Source: Phaeotremella fagi (taxonomy: Eukaryota; Basidiomycota; Tremellomycetes; Tremellales; Phaeotremellaceae). Taken from it: 64,000 bases of DNA. Shown one piece after another: positions 1-12,161 of this stretch. The position numbers were made by a program, and so were the translations under genes. The DNA lies in contig BCHU01000003.1 in assembly GCA_001599715.1 (NCBI GenBank), forward strand, positions 1,488,001 to 1,552,000, written 5' to 3'. The notes below the pieces were generated by a model. It did not search any database and had not been told where the DNA came from. It saw only the letters and a program-made list of their open reading frames with translations. The number at the start of each line of letters is the position of its first letter. Position 1 is the first letter of the stretch.

Positions 1-3000
1 CCAGCCCGTCGATTTGACAGATTTGGACTACTCGGTTGAACTCTGGATAGCCACACATGATGCGGATGAACAAAACGCAAACCTAGCTACGCATTTATGG
101 GATGATAACGGTTTGGACATTCCTGAAGATTACCTCACTTCGCTCCTGGGATACTTGGGTGAGTATTCATAAAGAACATGGGATAATGTCTAACTAGAAG
201 TAGATCACGACAGTTCAGCTGTTAGACTTAGTTGTGCTAAAGCTTTGGCCGACGCCGCTGAACACTGGCCGTCTCAAATTGAACCAACCTTGACTGGTCT
301 CCAAGAACTTTACGTCGAAAAAGCTAAAGTTTTGCAACCGGAATACGATCGATTTGTAAGTAATATAATACTTGAATGTTACAATGGCTGACATCCGGTA
401 GGGAATGGTCATTCCTGAATCTTTGAATCGTGCCGACCCCTTCGCAGTCAGAGTGGCAATTGCTGTTGCTGTAGGAAAGATGGCGCCCCTACTTCCACCA
501 ACATCTGTTGCTCCTATCTTTGAATTCTTGGTCACTCAAGAAGCTCTTGGTGATCGCCATGCTGAAGTTCGAAGAGCTATGATCGACGCTGCTATCGCCA
601 TTGTCGACTTACACGGTGGTAACGCTGTCAACAGCTTGATGAAAATGTTCGAAGATTATCTAGGTGCTTCGACTCCGTCATCTGAAACTGCTGATTATGT
701 CAAGGAAGCTGTTGTCATTGTGAGTACTATTGAAGTTGGGGCGCTTTGTTGATATCTCGTTAGCTTTTCGGTAGACTCGCTCGTCATCTTGATTCAGAGG
801 ATCCACGAATTCCACAAGTAGTCGATAGACTTGTTGAGGCTCTCAACACACCATCAGAAGTTGTTCAATCAGCAGTAGCTGATTGTTTACCTCCGTTGGT
901 CTCGACCATGTCTGATGAAGTTGAATATCTCGTTGACAAACTGTTTTCGACTTTGACTACTGGTGCTAAATACGCTGGTAGACGTGGTGCAGCATACGGT
1001 CTCGCTGGTATCGTCAAAGGTCGAGGATTACAGGCATTGAAGGAATACGATTTGATTGAGAAACTACAGGAAGCGGCAGAAGATAAATCAGCTTATCAAT
1101 CTCGACAAGGAGCTTTGTTCGCTTTCGAAACTCTGTCTGCGACTTTGGGCAAAGTCTTCGAACCATACATCATTGCTATCATTCCTCTGCTTTTGTCCCT
1201 TTTCGGTGATGGTAACGCAGATGTTCGTGAGGCAACTCAAGATGCCTCTAGAGTTATCATGTCGAGAATATCCGGTCATTGTGTCAAGTTGATTTTACCG
1301 ACTCTGTTGGGTGGTTTGGAAGAGAAACAGTGGAGAACGAAGAAAGGTTCTATTGAGTTGTTGGGGTGAGTCATTTCAGGATGTATGGTTTGTATGCTGA
1401 CATTATTTAGTGCTATGGCTTTCTGTGCTCCTAAACAACTCTCCCTTTCTCTACCCACAATTATCCCTCAATTAACAGGTGTCATCAACGACTCCCATGC
1501 CCAAGTTAAATCAGCAGCCAATGCTAGTTTGAAACGCTTCGGTGAAGTTCTTAGTAACCCTGAGATCAAATCTATTCAATCTACTTTGATGAAAGCTTTG
1601 GCGGATCCGACTGCTCGTACCAACAACGCTTTGACTGCTTTGTTGAAAACGTCTTTCGAACATTATCTGGATGCTCCTTCTCTTGCTTTAGTCATGCCAA
1701 TTATCGATCGAGGGTTACGTCAAAGAAGTTCAGAGACCAAGAGGAAATCTGCACAAATCGTCGGTAACATGTAAGTTGGACTTTGATTCACTTGAAATGA
1801 ACTAACCCTCTTTAGGGCATCTTTAACGGAAGCTCGTGATCTCGTTCCCTACCTCAACGAACTAATGCCCTTGGTGCATGATGTACTAGTCGATCCAGTT
1901 CCAGAAGCAAGAGCAACAGCCGCCAAATCTCTTGGAACACTGGTTGAACGATTAGGTGAAATCAATTTCCCAGATTTGGTTAATCAACTTCTTCAAACTT
2001 TGAAATCAGACACAAGCGGTGTTGATCGTCAAGGTGCTGCTCAAGGTTTGAGTGAAGTTCTCTCTGGTCTAGGTATGGAACGACTTGAGGGTTTGTTACC
2101 GGATGTTATCACCAATACATCAAGTTCCAAACCATACGTCCGTGAAGGTTTCATCTCTCTTTTGGTTTATTTACCAGCTACTTTTGGACATCGTTTCTCT
2201 CCTCACTTGGGTAGAATCATTCCACCTATCTTGAACGGTTTAGCGGATGAATCTGAATATGTTCGAGAAGCGTCTATGAGAGCCGGCAAAATGATCATCG
2301 CCAATTACTCGGCTAAAGCTATCGATTTACTTTTACCTGAACTCGAGAAGGGTATGCTTGATGGAGCTTGGCGTATCAGACAATCATCTATCTCTCTTAC
2401 TGGTGAATTACTCTACAAAGTTACTGGTATCAGCGGCAAAGTCGAATTGGAGGAAGAGGAAGTGCCTGTTCATGGAGCGGACAACGCTCGAAAAGCTCTT
2501 TTGGAGGCTCTGGGTGCGGATAGACGGGATCGTGTTTTGGCTACATTGTATATCGTTCGACAGGATGCTGTCGGTGTCGTCAGACAGGCTTCGATACATA
2601 TTTGGAAAGCTTTGGTTCAAAATACACCCAGGACAACGAGAGAGATCTTGCCAGTTCTCATGCAACTTTTGGTATCTCTTTTGGGAAGTCCACAACTGGA
2701 TCAACAAGAGACCGCTTCAAGAACTCTTGGAGAATTGTGCCGAAAGAATGGAGAACGAATCTTTGGAGATATCATACCTATCTTACGAACTGCTATATCT
2801 TCCCCAGATCCTAGAACGAAGGAGGGAGCTTGTCTCGCTTTTGCAGACATCATGGAGGCAACAAACAAAGACGTTATCGAGACTTACGAGGACGTCATCA
2901 TCTCATCAATCCGCTCTGCTCTTGTTGATACCAACGCTTCCGTTCGTACAGCCGCTGCTCGAACTTTCGATACCATGCAGCAATACATGGGTGCCAAGGC

Positions 3001-4833
3001 TATTGATCAGACCATTCCAACTCTTTTGGAAGCTATGAGGAACCCTGGTGAAAGCTCAGAAACTGCTTTGAAGGCTTTGCAAGAAGTCATGAGTGTAGGT
3101 CTAAAATTGTTCTTGACTGGTGGTATAACTGATTCCCTTAGGTTCGAGCCAATACCGTTTTCCCCGTCCTTATTCCTACTCTTATCGCTCAACCCATCAC
3201 AGCTTTCAATGCTCGTGCTCTTGGTGCTTTGGTCAAAGTTGCTGGATCGGCACTCAATCGTCGATTGGATACTGTTCTTGGTGCTTTGGTGAAGTCTCTG
3301 GAAACGGAGAAATCAGAAGAGATCTTGGGAGAATTGCATATCGCTATTGAAGCTCTGTTATCATCTGTCAATGATTCCGATGGTGTTCATCTTCTAGAAA
3401 TGTTGTTGATTGGATGGTAGGTTTGTTTATATGACTATTCAGTGATAGCGCTGACACGTCTACAGGGCGAAAGACCCCTCTTCCACACGCCGTGCAACGG
3501 CATGTAACGTTTTCGGAACAATGTGTCAAGTCAATCAAGCTGATACCACTGATTATCGTGTTGACTGGATTCGTATTCTTATATCTCTGTTCGACGATCC
3601 AGTTGAAGAAGTGGTCACAGCTGCTTGGGAAGCCTTGGATCACTTTGTCAAAACCATCGACAAAGACGAACTTGAAGATTTGGTCGTTCCACTTCGACGA
3701 GCTATCGAATCAGCCGGTGCTCCAGGTAGACATGTTCCTGGTTTCTCACGTACGAAAGGTGTTCAATCGATTGTTCCGATTTTGTTGGCTGGTGTATTGA
3801 GTGGAACCCAGGAACAGAGAGAACAAGCTGCTTATGGTATTGGTGATTTGGTTCAAAAGACTTCAGAGGCTGCTATCAAACCTTATATCATTCAACTTAC
3901 TGGTCCATTGATTCGTGTTATCTCTGGTCAAGCTATTGCTGCTCAAATCAAGGGTGCCATGTGAGTTCCCCTTCTTGGTGTATCATTGGCATAACTGACG
4001 ATTTATATAACAGTTTGTCAACTCTTACTGTCCTTCTTGAAGAGGTTCCTCAATTGGTTCGACCGTTTCATCCTCAACTTACGAGAACGTTTGTCAAATC
4101 GGCCTCTGATCCTATCGCACTTTCTGTTCGTATCAGAGCTGCGGCAGGTCTTGGTGCTTTAATGAAACATCAGGTAGGTCATTTGTTGTCATTTTTGAAC
4201 GATCACTGACAATTATGCACCAGCCCCGTGTTGATCCATTGATCACTGAATTGATTGGAGGTATTCGAAGCGGTGATAACGACATTGCAACTTCGATGGT
4301 AACAGCTCTAGCTGCCGTCTGCAGTAGTGCAGGGAAAAACATTGGTCCAGCAGCTAAAGCATCTATCATTGAGTTGGTTGAAGAAGCTTTCTTGGCTGGA
4401 AAGAATGGTGAGTGTTTAAGTACTTGAAGGGGGGATATGACTGATATTCTATGCTAGAAAATTATAACGTGGCTATTGGAAAAGTTGTATCCGGACTTGC
4501 TAAGAATGATTCAGAATCGATTAAAGATATTGTCGAGTAAGTTTACGTTGATTGAGATTCGTCTATCGTATCTGACATCACAACAGTACATTCCTAGCAG
4601 CTCCCACCCCACCAACATCTCTTGTCAGTATCATCATCCTCTCAATAACCGAGGAATCACCGGATACATTCTACGAATTAGACGTCGTCGAGGATATAGT
4701 GAAGAAGGTGGTGGCATCTATCGCTATCGATTCATCATCGGTAGCTAGACCTGCAAGGGAGACTAAGGACGCTATGAAATCGAATCATAGATTTGAAACG
4801 GATAGTGTTGTTCAGAATTTGTTTAGGTGGTAG
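1..4833 (+). CDS. GCN1: Gcn1, translational activator of Gcn2 (3' part only)
   Basis: HEAT-repeat scaffold that binds stalled or collided ribosomes together with Gcn20 and hands the uncharged-tRNA signal to the eIF2-alpha kinase Gcn2. The reading frame is open at base 1, so the 5' end lies outside the window; about 1,430 residues are visible of a family that is usually near 2,600. About eleven short introns interrupt it (for example about 357-402, 1364-1410 and 4172-4223). Family hallmarks are clear: [18 protein letters not shown], then an [15 protein letters not shown] block followed across an intron by [11 protein letters not shown], and a long run of alpha-helical HEAT units with AVREAS-type turns through 1865-3400. 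This is the region that in the family carries the Gcn2 (RWD) binding segment. The C-terminus ends in NLFRW and a TAG at 4831. No frame break was seen. Confidence 0.93.
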
Positions 4834-5180
4834 TTAATTTGCATGAGTGGATGGATGTAGATGAAATAACTAGTTGACATGTATTTGCATTGGATTTGAC
4901 GATTGCGTGAGATAAGAACAATGATGTTGATGATGATGATGATCTACAGATATACTAGTGATTGAAACAGAGTTGAGCCAGAAATTTTGTAAAAGTCGTC
5001 GTTAAATCGTTAGATTGGATATAGCTTAAGGTGGAATACTGTATGGCGGTAAAGTCATAGTAGGGACAATGAAAAAGGAATTGATCATGAGCGTAATATT
5101 TATTCGAAAAATCGAACGTGAGCGTGTGTATCGAATCGAAGTTTTTTAGGTAAGATTTCCTAGAAAAATGATAGATTAGT
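4834..5180. other. Convergent intergenic region with GAT microsatellite
   Basis: This gap holds the 3' ends of Gcn1 and of the kinesin gene, which converge here. It contains a short GAT/ATG trinucleotide run near 4922-4943 and AT-rich stretches suitable for polyadenylation. I see no gene in it. Confidence 0.6.
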
Positions 5181-7748
5181 TTAGTGTCTTGATGGGTTTA
5201 TGGATTCCAGACTAACCTCTTCGAAAACATCTAATTCAACCATCCTCTTACTCCCAACGGCAGAAACCGTCTCGTCCGTCAATTTTTGATCTGTAGCTTG
5301 GGGTAATAATCTCTCGTTGATCGATTGAATCCTGAACATCAACAGATTATCAGTATAAATACAGTATATCATAATTGATAGCATACTATACGTACCTCTT
5401 TTGAAGTTCTTCCTTCTGTGGCAACAAGATCAGAGCTTTCTTATAGTATCTCAAAGCGAACTCAGATTCGTTCTTACTGGATCTACAGATCAGTCACAGT
5501 ATGCAAGTGATCAAAGTAATTTCAACCTACTTCTCAGCTTCTCTGGCGATATCTACGAAAACCTGAGCAATAGACTTTCTCTGTTGGTAAGTCATCATCG
5601 TCAAATCAGTCTCGGTGATGAGATCCGGGTCCGATTTGATTTCATCAGTTTGGACTGACGTTTCTACCATCTTAGAAATCTATCAATAATCCATTTCAAT
5701 TGGAGGAACACTGTAGCTGGACGTACCGCTGGTTTCGGTTTGATGTTTTCTTGAATTGTCCCAAGTGAATTACCCCATGGACGATTTTCCCAAGCAGAAT
5801 TTGATTGCAATGGTACAGAACCGGATCTGAAAGTTCTAGATCTAGAATATAGACCGAGCTTATTCTCTTTATTCATTGGTGAAGTCAATTTGGACTTGTT
5901 GTGAGCTAGACCATGGGCACTTTTGACTGTTGATTTGATTGTAGATCGGGTTTCTGCCCTTCTTGGGACTGTCGGGCGTTGGGGTTAGTACTTGAGCCTT
6001 TCATTGGTCATACGAATGACTTACTTTTACGTGGTGTTGGTTTTGGTTTTGGTTTTGGTATGGGGACGATTTTTTTCGTTCGATCGGCGAAACTATCTTT
6101 ATCAATGGGTGTGCATTTTAGACTTGAAGAATGCAGCTGTTAATATTACTTACTTGAGAGTGTTCAACGTATCTCTAGCAAATTTTTCGCCAGGTGCTAA
6201 ACAACATAGTAATATGATTTTGGCTTCGCCCTCCAAAACATCTATGATAGATTACTGTCAGAGAGTGAATCCGAATAGTAATGGTAAACGTTCTATCATA
6301 CCTTTCAACACTCTTGTCAATTTACACTCTCTGAAGTTGATAAATTGACTTCCCTTTCTCAAGGAGTCAATTACGTTCCCTAGAGACGTTAACGAGGTAT
6401 TTATAGCCTTGCTCTACTTTCATCAGTTTTTGGCCGACTAGAAATAGTTTTTGTCTAACTATGAACAAACTTACCTCAGCCATTCTTTCCTTATTGTTAC
6501 CAGTGAGATTGTTGTTTTCTGAACCAGCAAGGTCGACAAGCTAACAACAAGAAATGTATCTCTCAGCAATCAACTACAACAAGTCGAAGACGACCTACCG
6601 AGAGTTGGGTTTCTACAATCTTATCGAGATCCCCTGGTGAACCCTTCTCTACCATCGTAACATAGATGGTCAATATCGCATGTGATCTCGAAGATTCACT
6701 GTTCAATTTTGTGGATGCTGTCTTTCGTGCTTTGGACGCGGTTCTAGAAGCATTCACAGATCAATTTTCACATCGTTACAGTAACTGTTACAGTAACTCA
6801 CTGATAGATGTGGAAGAATTCTTGGAAACTGTTTATTTCTTCGTATGAAAGATCGGTGATTCGATCTATCCTGTCCTGTCCAGTTCTGATTGATAATTTC
6901 TTCACCTAAACATTTTGATTAGTGATCATTCTAGTGTGGGAAGGTTGACTGACATTTTCTCTGTCTCCCAGAAGATCCAGGACTTCATCTCTTAGGATTT
7001 CCTATTTAAGATATGGTCAACGCTTCAAGAATAATACGAAAATGTAGTCGTCGAACTTACAACATATGAAATCCGAACGTTTGGTTCGATAGACGCTGGC
7101 AGTGTTTTCCGATACTCGAAAATTGACTTTTAAAATTAGATAAAGGATTTAAAACTGAATTTCACTTCTTACTTTGATACTATTAGGAATGATACCAGGG
7201 CTATCGGTTTCCCCTTGCATACTCTACATACAGTTTGATGTCAGTTCCAAAGTCTCAATACTCAAGCATCCACTCACATGAGTCTTCCCAGAACCAGTTA
7301 CACCATATGCCAAAATACAAGAATTCTAAGATATATATATATCAATATTCAACTCGGTTTGAACATGAACAGGATCGTTGACTGACTTTACCTTCGAATA
7401 CACTCAAGACTCTGAATGCGAATCACATATATTAGTCCAACGATCCGTCGTAGAAGACATTGAGAGACTGACTAACCTTGACTTGATAGTTTCGAAAACA
7501 TCATCCTGGGTTGAATGATGATCGAAACCTTTGGATACACTAGTAATCAAATCCCATTTCAGTAAATTATTTAACCTAACTCCAAAACTCAACATAACTT
7601 ACTTAAATACTGCTCTGGAGTCTGATTTACTCGTTAGAACAGAAACAACAGTTGAATCAACGGTCAAAGCGTTAAGGATTATTTGTCCATCTGAATGTTT
7701 GGATGGACGGGCTCTGACGACGACTGAGACCTTTGAATGTTGAGACAT
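5181..7748 (-). CDS. Kinesin motor protein with short TPR-like tail
   Basis: Microtubule motor ATPase with an N-terminal motor. The start at 7748 gives MSQHSKVSVVVRARPS, the usual beta-1 strand of a kinesin head. The P-loop GVTGSGKTH lies near 7290, switch I NSESSRSHAI near 6690, switch II VDLAGSE near 6520, and the KLTRVLKD/INTSLTSLGNVI helices near 6300-6400. After the motor come a basic proline-lysine segment (KPKPKPKPTPRK) near 6035-6075 and a tail of about 200 residues. The tail has one helical pair of TPR/MIT character (FALRYYKKALILLPQ near 5430-5480) rather than an obvious long coiled coil. The protein is about 600 residues over roughly ten introns. The subfamily is not certain; a kinesin-10/KIF22-like or a divergent class are both possible. 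It is divergent from a kinetochore gene. Confidence 0.85.
6775..6798. repeat. Two-copy 12-bp tandem repeat in a kinesin intron
   Basis: The 12-mer GTTACAGTAACT occurs twice head to tail, just inside the donor end of a kinesin intron. It is almost self-complementary, so it could form a small hairpin in the pre-mRNA. No function is implied. Confidence 0.7.
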
Positions 7749-8205
7749 TGGATATTGGCAATGGAGGACTTGAATAAAGGAGATGATCGAGTGTTAACGA
7801 TAGGATGGAGCGATTTTAATGTTGTTTTGATGTGATTTGGTGCCTAAGGTTGAAGGAGTTTCTACTATAGTCATTGAATCGATTTTACCTAAAATTTGCT
7901 GTAGGGTTAAGATAGGATACTATTTCCTGGAGTATATTCCATAACCTGTTGAGTACTTTGTCTACTGACAGATGACGATCAACTGAGCCGATCGTTACAA
8001 CTGCTTGTTCGTGCAATACAAGGATGCAAGAATTACAATTGTGCTTGGTACGAAATGCCACTGGTACTTTTGCCACATTGGAACCAAACAATACTTATCG
8101 CCGTAACCCCGTGTTGGTGGCGCGAGTGACTTTACTTTTCAACAACAACAATAACAACAACTGGAGGTATTTCATTCATTCTTCAACCATCAACTACCAT
8201 TCATC
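7749..8205. promoter_or_regulatory. Divergent promoter, kinesin / Sos7-like gene
   Basis: The 457 bp between two divergent start codons must hold both promoters. Visible content is a CAA-rich stretch (CAACAACAACAATAACAAC) near 8141-8160, probably the 5' leader of the plus-strand gene. A minus-strand open frame at 7885-8091 has no family features and is treated as chance. Confidence 0.55.
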
Positions 8206-9581
8206 ATGTCCATCCTAGCTTCCTCCTCTTCAACAAATCATACTCAGATGTCATTATCCTCCAACATACACCATGAAGTAGACAAGTAAGTGACCTAACC
8301 CCAACCCAACCCTGACACCCCGGTAGTCTTCTAAACAAAGCCTCCAAACCGCTCCATCTCGAACGTCAAAAAGAAGCGTTCCAAGAACGTACTCTAAACG
8401 CCCTAAACGAAAACACCGAATATCAATACCATTCCAACCCACATCTAGTGAACCAAGAGATGGAATCCCAAAAAGAATATTTCAGACGATTGAAATTCAG
8501 TTATTTGGAATTGGAGGCGAAGAGACATTTCTTGTTTAGTATCACTGGAGATGAACCTCAGGGTGTTCAACCGGGGGAAAACGAGGAGTTAGAGATTTCG
8601 AATGCTGAGAAGAAGGGGTTGTTGAGGGAGACGAAAGTTGGGATTGAGGTTATGAAGGTTGAAGCTGTTAGATTGGCTAAGGATAATGTAGAGAGTGAGT
8701 TGAAGCGGAACCGACGGTGGATCCTGATTAACTCTGGTTTTTTAGAGAAATCCCTTTTATCTCAACAAAGTGCTGAGGCTTCTTCTTTACAAAAACAAAT
8801 TCGTGAAATGGAATTAGAACTTGCAAGGATTAAAGCTACTCATCCACCTGACGATGTCAGTTATTTTTTTGTTGCTCACGACGATAACTGACAACCTGTA
8901 GCGAATGACAATGACTCAAGCCAACAAAATTCTCGACGAACAAACTGACGAATTCCAACGTTTGGCTGAAGCGAGTGGAGATGTGACTGCTAAAATCGAC
9001 GTTGTTCGTGATGAAGTTGCTAAAACCGCTAAAGAGGTGAGTGCTTTGTAAAATGCAATACTGATCCCCGTGCAGGTTCAACGACTTGGGCGTGATCGTG
9101 AAAGAGAGGAAGCTAGGGCTAAAGAAGTTCAAGAAGGTAGAGAACAAGGTGATACCAAAGTTGACGACATCTGTCGATGGTGAGTTTCGTTTACTTGAAC
9201 GAAATCTAACTTGTTTTCCTTAGGTACACCGCATCCCTTCTTTTCTACAGATCTCTGATGGGTATCCGTTCCGTAAAAGCAGCATCCGAGAACGAACTCC
9301 ATTTAGAATATGACATCCTAGGAGCGCCATTGAACAGGTCCAAATCCAGTAAACAAACTTCAGTCAACAGTGCAACCTTAGTTTTGTTGTTTGATGATGC
9401 AACGAAACGATTGGCGAACGCTGAGGTCAGTTATGATTCGAATGTGTTTTTCTCAACTGACATTTAATAGTTGAGAGGTAGTCCGGAGGATATTCGCGAA
9501 GCTGTTGATCTCGCTGTTTTGAATAACGATGTCCCAGGATTGATCGCCAGTGTCTTACGAAAACTTAGGCCTATGGCGTAA
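8206..9581 (+). CDS. Sos7/Kre28-like kinetochore protein
   Basis: Probable coiled-coil subunit of the outer kinetochore that pairs with the Spc7/Knl1 protein. The start at 8206 gives MSILASSSST; about six introns of 40-55 nt follow, giving about 365 residues. The diagnostic N-terminal block YFRRLKFSYLELEAKRHFLF (near 8480-8530) resembles the conserved Sos7 coiled-coil motif, in which a hydrophobic KxxYLExE helix recurs. Long charged coiled coil follows (8580-9180), then a C-terminal block WYTASLLFYRSLMGI (about 9224-9260) of the kind found at the end of Sos7/Kre28 proteins. It ends PMA-stop at 9579. The assignment rests on motif memory, not a search; a generic coiled-coil protein is the alternative. 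Confidence 0.68.
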
Positions 9582-9958
9582 GATCAAAGTGCGGTTTCTT
9601 GATTGTTTTGTATGTAAGATGTATGATATGTTGTGAATAGACGGCATACTGCGAGATTGCAATCCGATGAACGAGACCAATGCATGAATGAGAAATATCT
9701 ATTTTAACCAGTAGTTAATAAAAGAGTGTGGGCGTCATGAAAGACAGTAATTGATGTTTATTATAATGCGAATAAAATGATACAGGAATTATATAAATTG
9801 ACAAAGTAAATGTCTATAGTCAAAATATCCAGAAAAGCCCAAAAATAAAAAGAATCTAAAAAGACAAAAACTAATGATTGATTGATTAATATAAACAAAG
9901 GGAAAAACCCAAAGAGTGTCCATCTAAGAGAGAACAGAATCTAGAACTAGATTGCACT
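9582..9958. other. Convergent intergenic region
   Basis: AT-rich 3' flanks of two converging genes, with several AATAAA-like stretches between 9715 and 9900. No gene is seen. Confidence 0.6.
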
Positions 9959-10821
9959 TTACTTTGATCCACCGACAACGACAATGTGACCCATATAAGC
10001 GACTGCTTGGTTTAGTAGAACCAAATTACCGATTTGGGTGGTGGTTGTACCCTGGGGTGTCGTGGAGTTGGTGATCGTGGTACCGTTAGATTGTTGGGTG
10101 ATAACATCTGGAACGGTAGAATTGGCGATAACAGAAGCAGAAGCTGATACCGCTGCAACAGAACTGCTTGAAACGGTAGTCGAAGAAGAAGATGAAGTAG
10201 TAGAAGTTGAGGTAGTAGTTGGTGCAACATACGTCGAAGTTGTTGAAGTTGTGGTTGGCGCAACATAAGTACTAGTAGTAGGAGCTACGTATTTTGAAGT
10301 AGTAGTCGTTGGGGTACTACCACTACCATCGTTGAAATTCCAACTACCAGTGAACTGACCCAGATCTTCCGAAGCGAAATAATCGAATAGCCCACGACTG
10401 AGATCGAGCTCCCCGTAACCGCAGGTTGGACATTCGTCTTGAATAGTTGCGGTAGTTGATTTACCGTTGTATGAGATAGTTATGGATTTACCACATTGTG
10501 GTGAAGGGTAAGATGAACCGAATTGAGCTGAGTTGAGGGCAACGATGTAATCTGATGCGACGCTAGAAAGGAGAATATAAGTTTCTTTGCACGTAGTCCA
10601 AGAAAACAATGGTAAACTCACTTGTAACCACCACATGCACCTAAACCAACATCATAGAATGTCATACGACCACTGTAATCACGTTTCTCGATTGATTGGG
10701 CTTTCTTGGCATAATGCGCTCTAGCTCTTGATCTCGATTGTTCATGAGCTGATCGATCAGAGAAGGCGAGGGTGAGAGCTGGAACGGTAGCGAGGATAGG
10801 AAGGAGTGTTGAAACGAGCAT
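9959..10821 (-). CDS. Secreted expansin-like DPBB protein with Ser/Thr-rich tail
   Basis: Small secreted cysteine-containing protein of the barwin/RlpA-like double-psi beta-barrel class, known in fungi as expansin-like or cerato-ulmin-unrelated wall proteins. Two exons (10821-10622 and 10562-9959; donor GTGAGT) give 267 residues. Residues 1-19 form a signal peptide (MLVSTLLPILATVPALTLAF). A dibasic KR site precedes the domain (near residue 47). The DPBB motifs follow: GACGGYN across the splice, VALNSAQFG, CGKSITI and TATIQDECPTCGYGELDLS. The tail is Ser/Thr-rich with three copies of a TYVAPTT-type unit, a likely O-mannosylated wall linker, ending in a short hydrophobic segment. No cellulose-binding domain is seen. 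Substrate is unknown. Confidence 0.85.
10205..10292 (-). repeat. Three TYVAPTT-type coding repeats in the DPBB protein tail
   Basis: Within the tail coding sequence the unit K/TYVAPTT is repeated three times with Ser/Thr spacers. It is an in-frame expansion typical of glycosylated wall linkers. Confidence 0.7.
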
Positions 10822-12161
10822 GATTGTTTGTTTTTGGGTGTTGTTGGAAGTTTTTTTTTTCGGTTGTGATCGTCAAGGGCGGACGGACGCTTGTTGTACT
10901 GTAAAGTGAGTTTTTGGTGGGAGTTGAAATTTATTATAAACAAGTCAAAGACTGAAGAAGGGGGATATCAGTAATTGCAGAGAAGTTAGGAGGTGGATTA
11001 ATTGGATATTCCATTCCCCCCTTTATGAGATAGAAAACTCACTCAATGACGTCCCTTAGAAATGATGGTAGTTGTTGATTGTTGATTAAACGGGGCTGAA
11101 TTAATGGGAGGTTTGAAACGATGAGTTGTTTTGGTTTCGAAACAGGATTTAACTTGTCGAAAAAACAAATGCTGGTCGGTGTGAAAGTGAAAAGTGAAAA
11201 TGGATAAAGATCAAATGAGTGTGGATGGATTTATCGTTAAGTAGTCATTAGCCAGACGGGACCAGAGAAGAGAACAGAAGGTTGGGGAGATCAGAATGAA
11301 AAAGAAAAAAAGAGGTGAGGTACGAGAAATAAGAGTGAGGACCCCCGTTTCAATCACCATCAAAAATCGATCTCAACTCTGACTTGATGGTTGTTGACTC
11401 CGTTTAAATTTTTACATGGGATCCGAATGACCCTTGGACTCCACTCCTGCATCATCGTCGTCCTCCCATTCATCATCGATGATCATGAGATGTGAATGTT
11501 GAGATAGATTACCATTAAAATCGTCAACTTTAACTACATCATTATCACCAGCCACTAACCTCTCCATTGTGTTAAATTTTTAAAGCACCCCCTGTACCAC
11601 GCGACAATCAACTTTACCCTTAAAGTATCAGGTAATGACCCTGAAATTAAACCGAGCGGGAATTCTAATTGAATTCTGGACGTCGCTTCATCCGAGACCT
11701 TTTGGGTTATCAATTTTTTAGGTTACCAACCCCATTTTATCTTTCCCTTATCCCTTTCCAAGACCTTTTATCTCCAAAGATCAGCTACTATTCACTCACA
11801 CGACTTGATCTCCTACTGTGGCAGATTGGATTTACATTCGGACCTGTACCTCGTCCTTGACCTTGACCTTGACCTTGGCCTAGTTCGTGTATCATAAGCT
11901 CAACGTTTTGTATGGAATGAATTACTTCTCCTTCAGAATCACAAGAATCTGAAACCGTTCCCCTCGTAGATAAGAAGGTAACATAGATCATCGCCGTTAA
12001 AATTTGTCGAATCTTTGCTAGATGCCACAGTGTTCTGCAGATTCAGTTAGTTGTTACCGATACAACGACTATCTCCATGTTTACGACTATCTCCATCTTT
12101 ACTACAAAACTAGAATGAACAGAATCCACCCCTCAAAGCAGAATATCAACCTAAGCTCCAA
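10822..12161. other. Sparse 1.3 kb intergenic region
   Basis: It contains the promoter of the DPBB gene, with a TATA-like TTTATAATAAATTT (minus strand, about 10929-10942), about 110 bp upstream of its ATG. A hexamer tandem repeat lies at 11858-11881. One minus-strand ATG frame (11788-11991, 67 codons) covers the repeat and ends beside a GTGAGT; it could be a small exon but nothing supports that. Otherwise no gene is seen. Confidence 0.5.
11858..11881. repeat. CCTTGA hexamer tandem repeat, about four copies
   Basis: CCTTGA is repeated about four times in a row, the last copy altered to CCTTGG. It is a simple microsatellite-like repeat in otherwise non-coding sequence. Confidence 0.75.

Noticed and set aside
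7885..8091. Minus-strand frame of 68 codons between the kinesin and Sos7-like genes
   Set aside because: Lies in the divergent promoter and has no conserved features.
10038..10268. Plus-strand open frame rich in valine and glutamate, opposite the DPBB gene tail
   Set aside because: Antisense shadow of the Ser/Thr-repeat coding region.
11788..11991. Minus-strand ATG frame of 67 codons with a GQGQGQ run
   Set aside because: The run comes from the CCTTGA microsatellite; no domain or clear splice partner.
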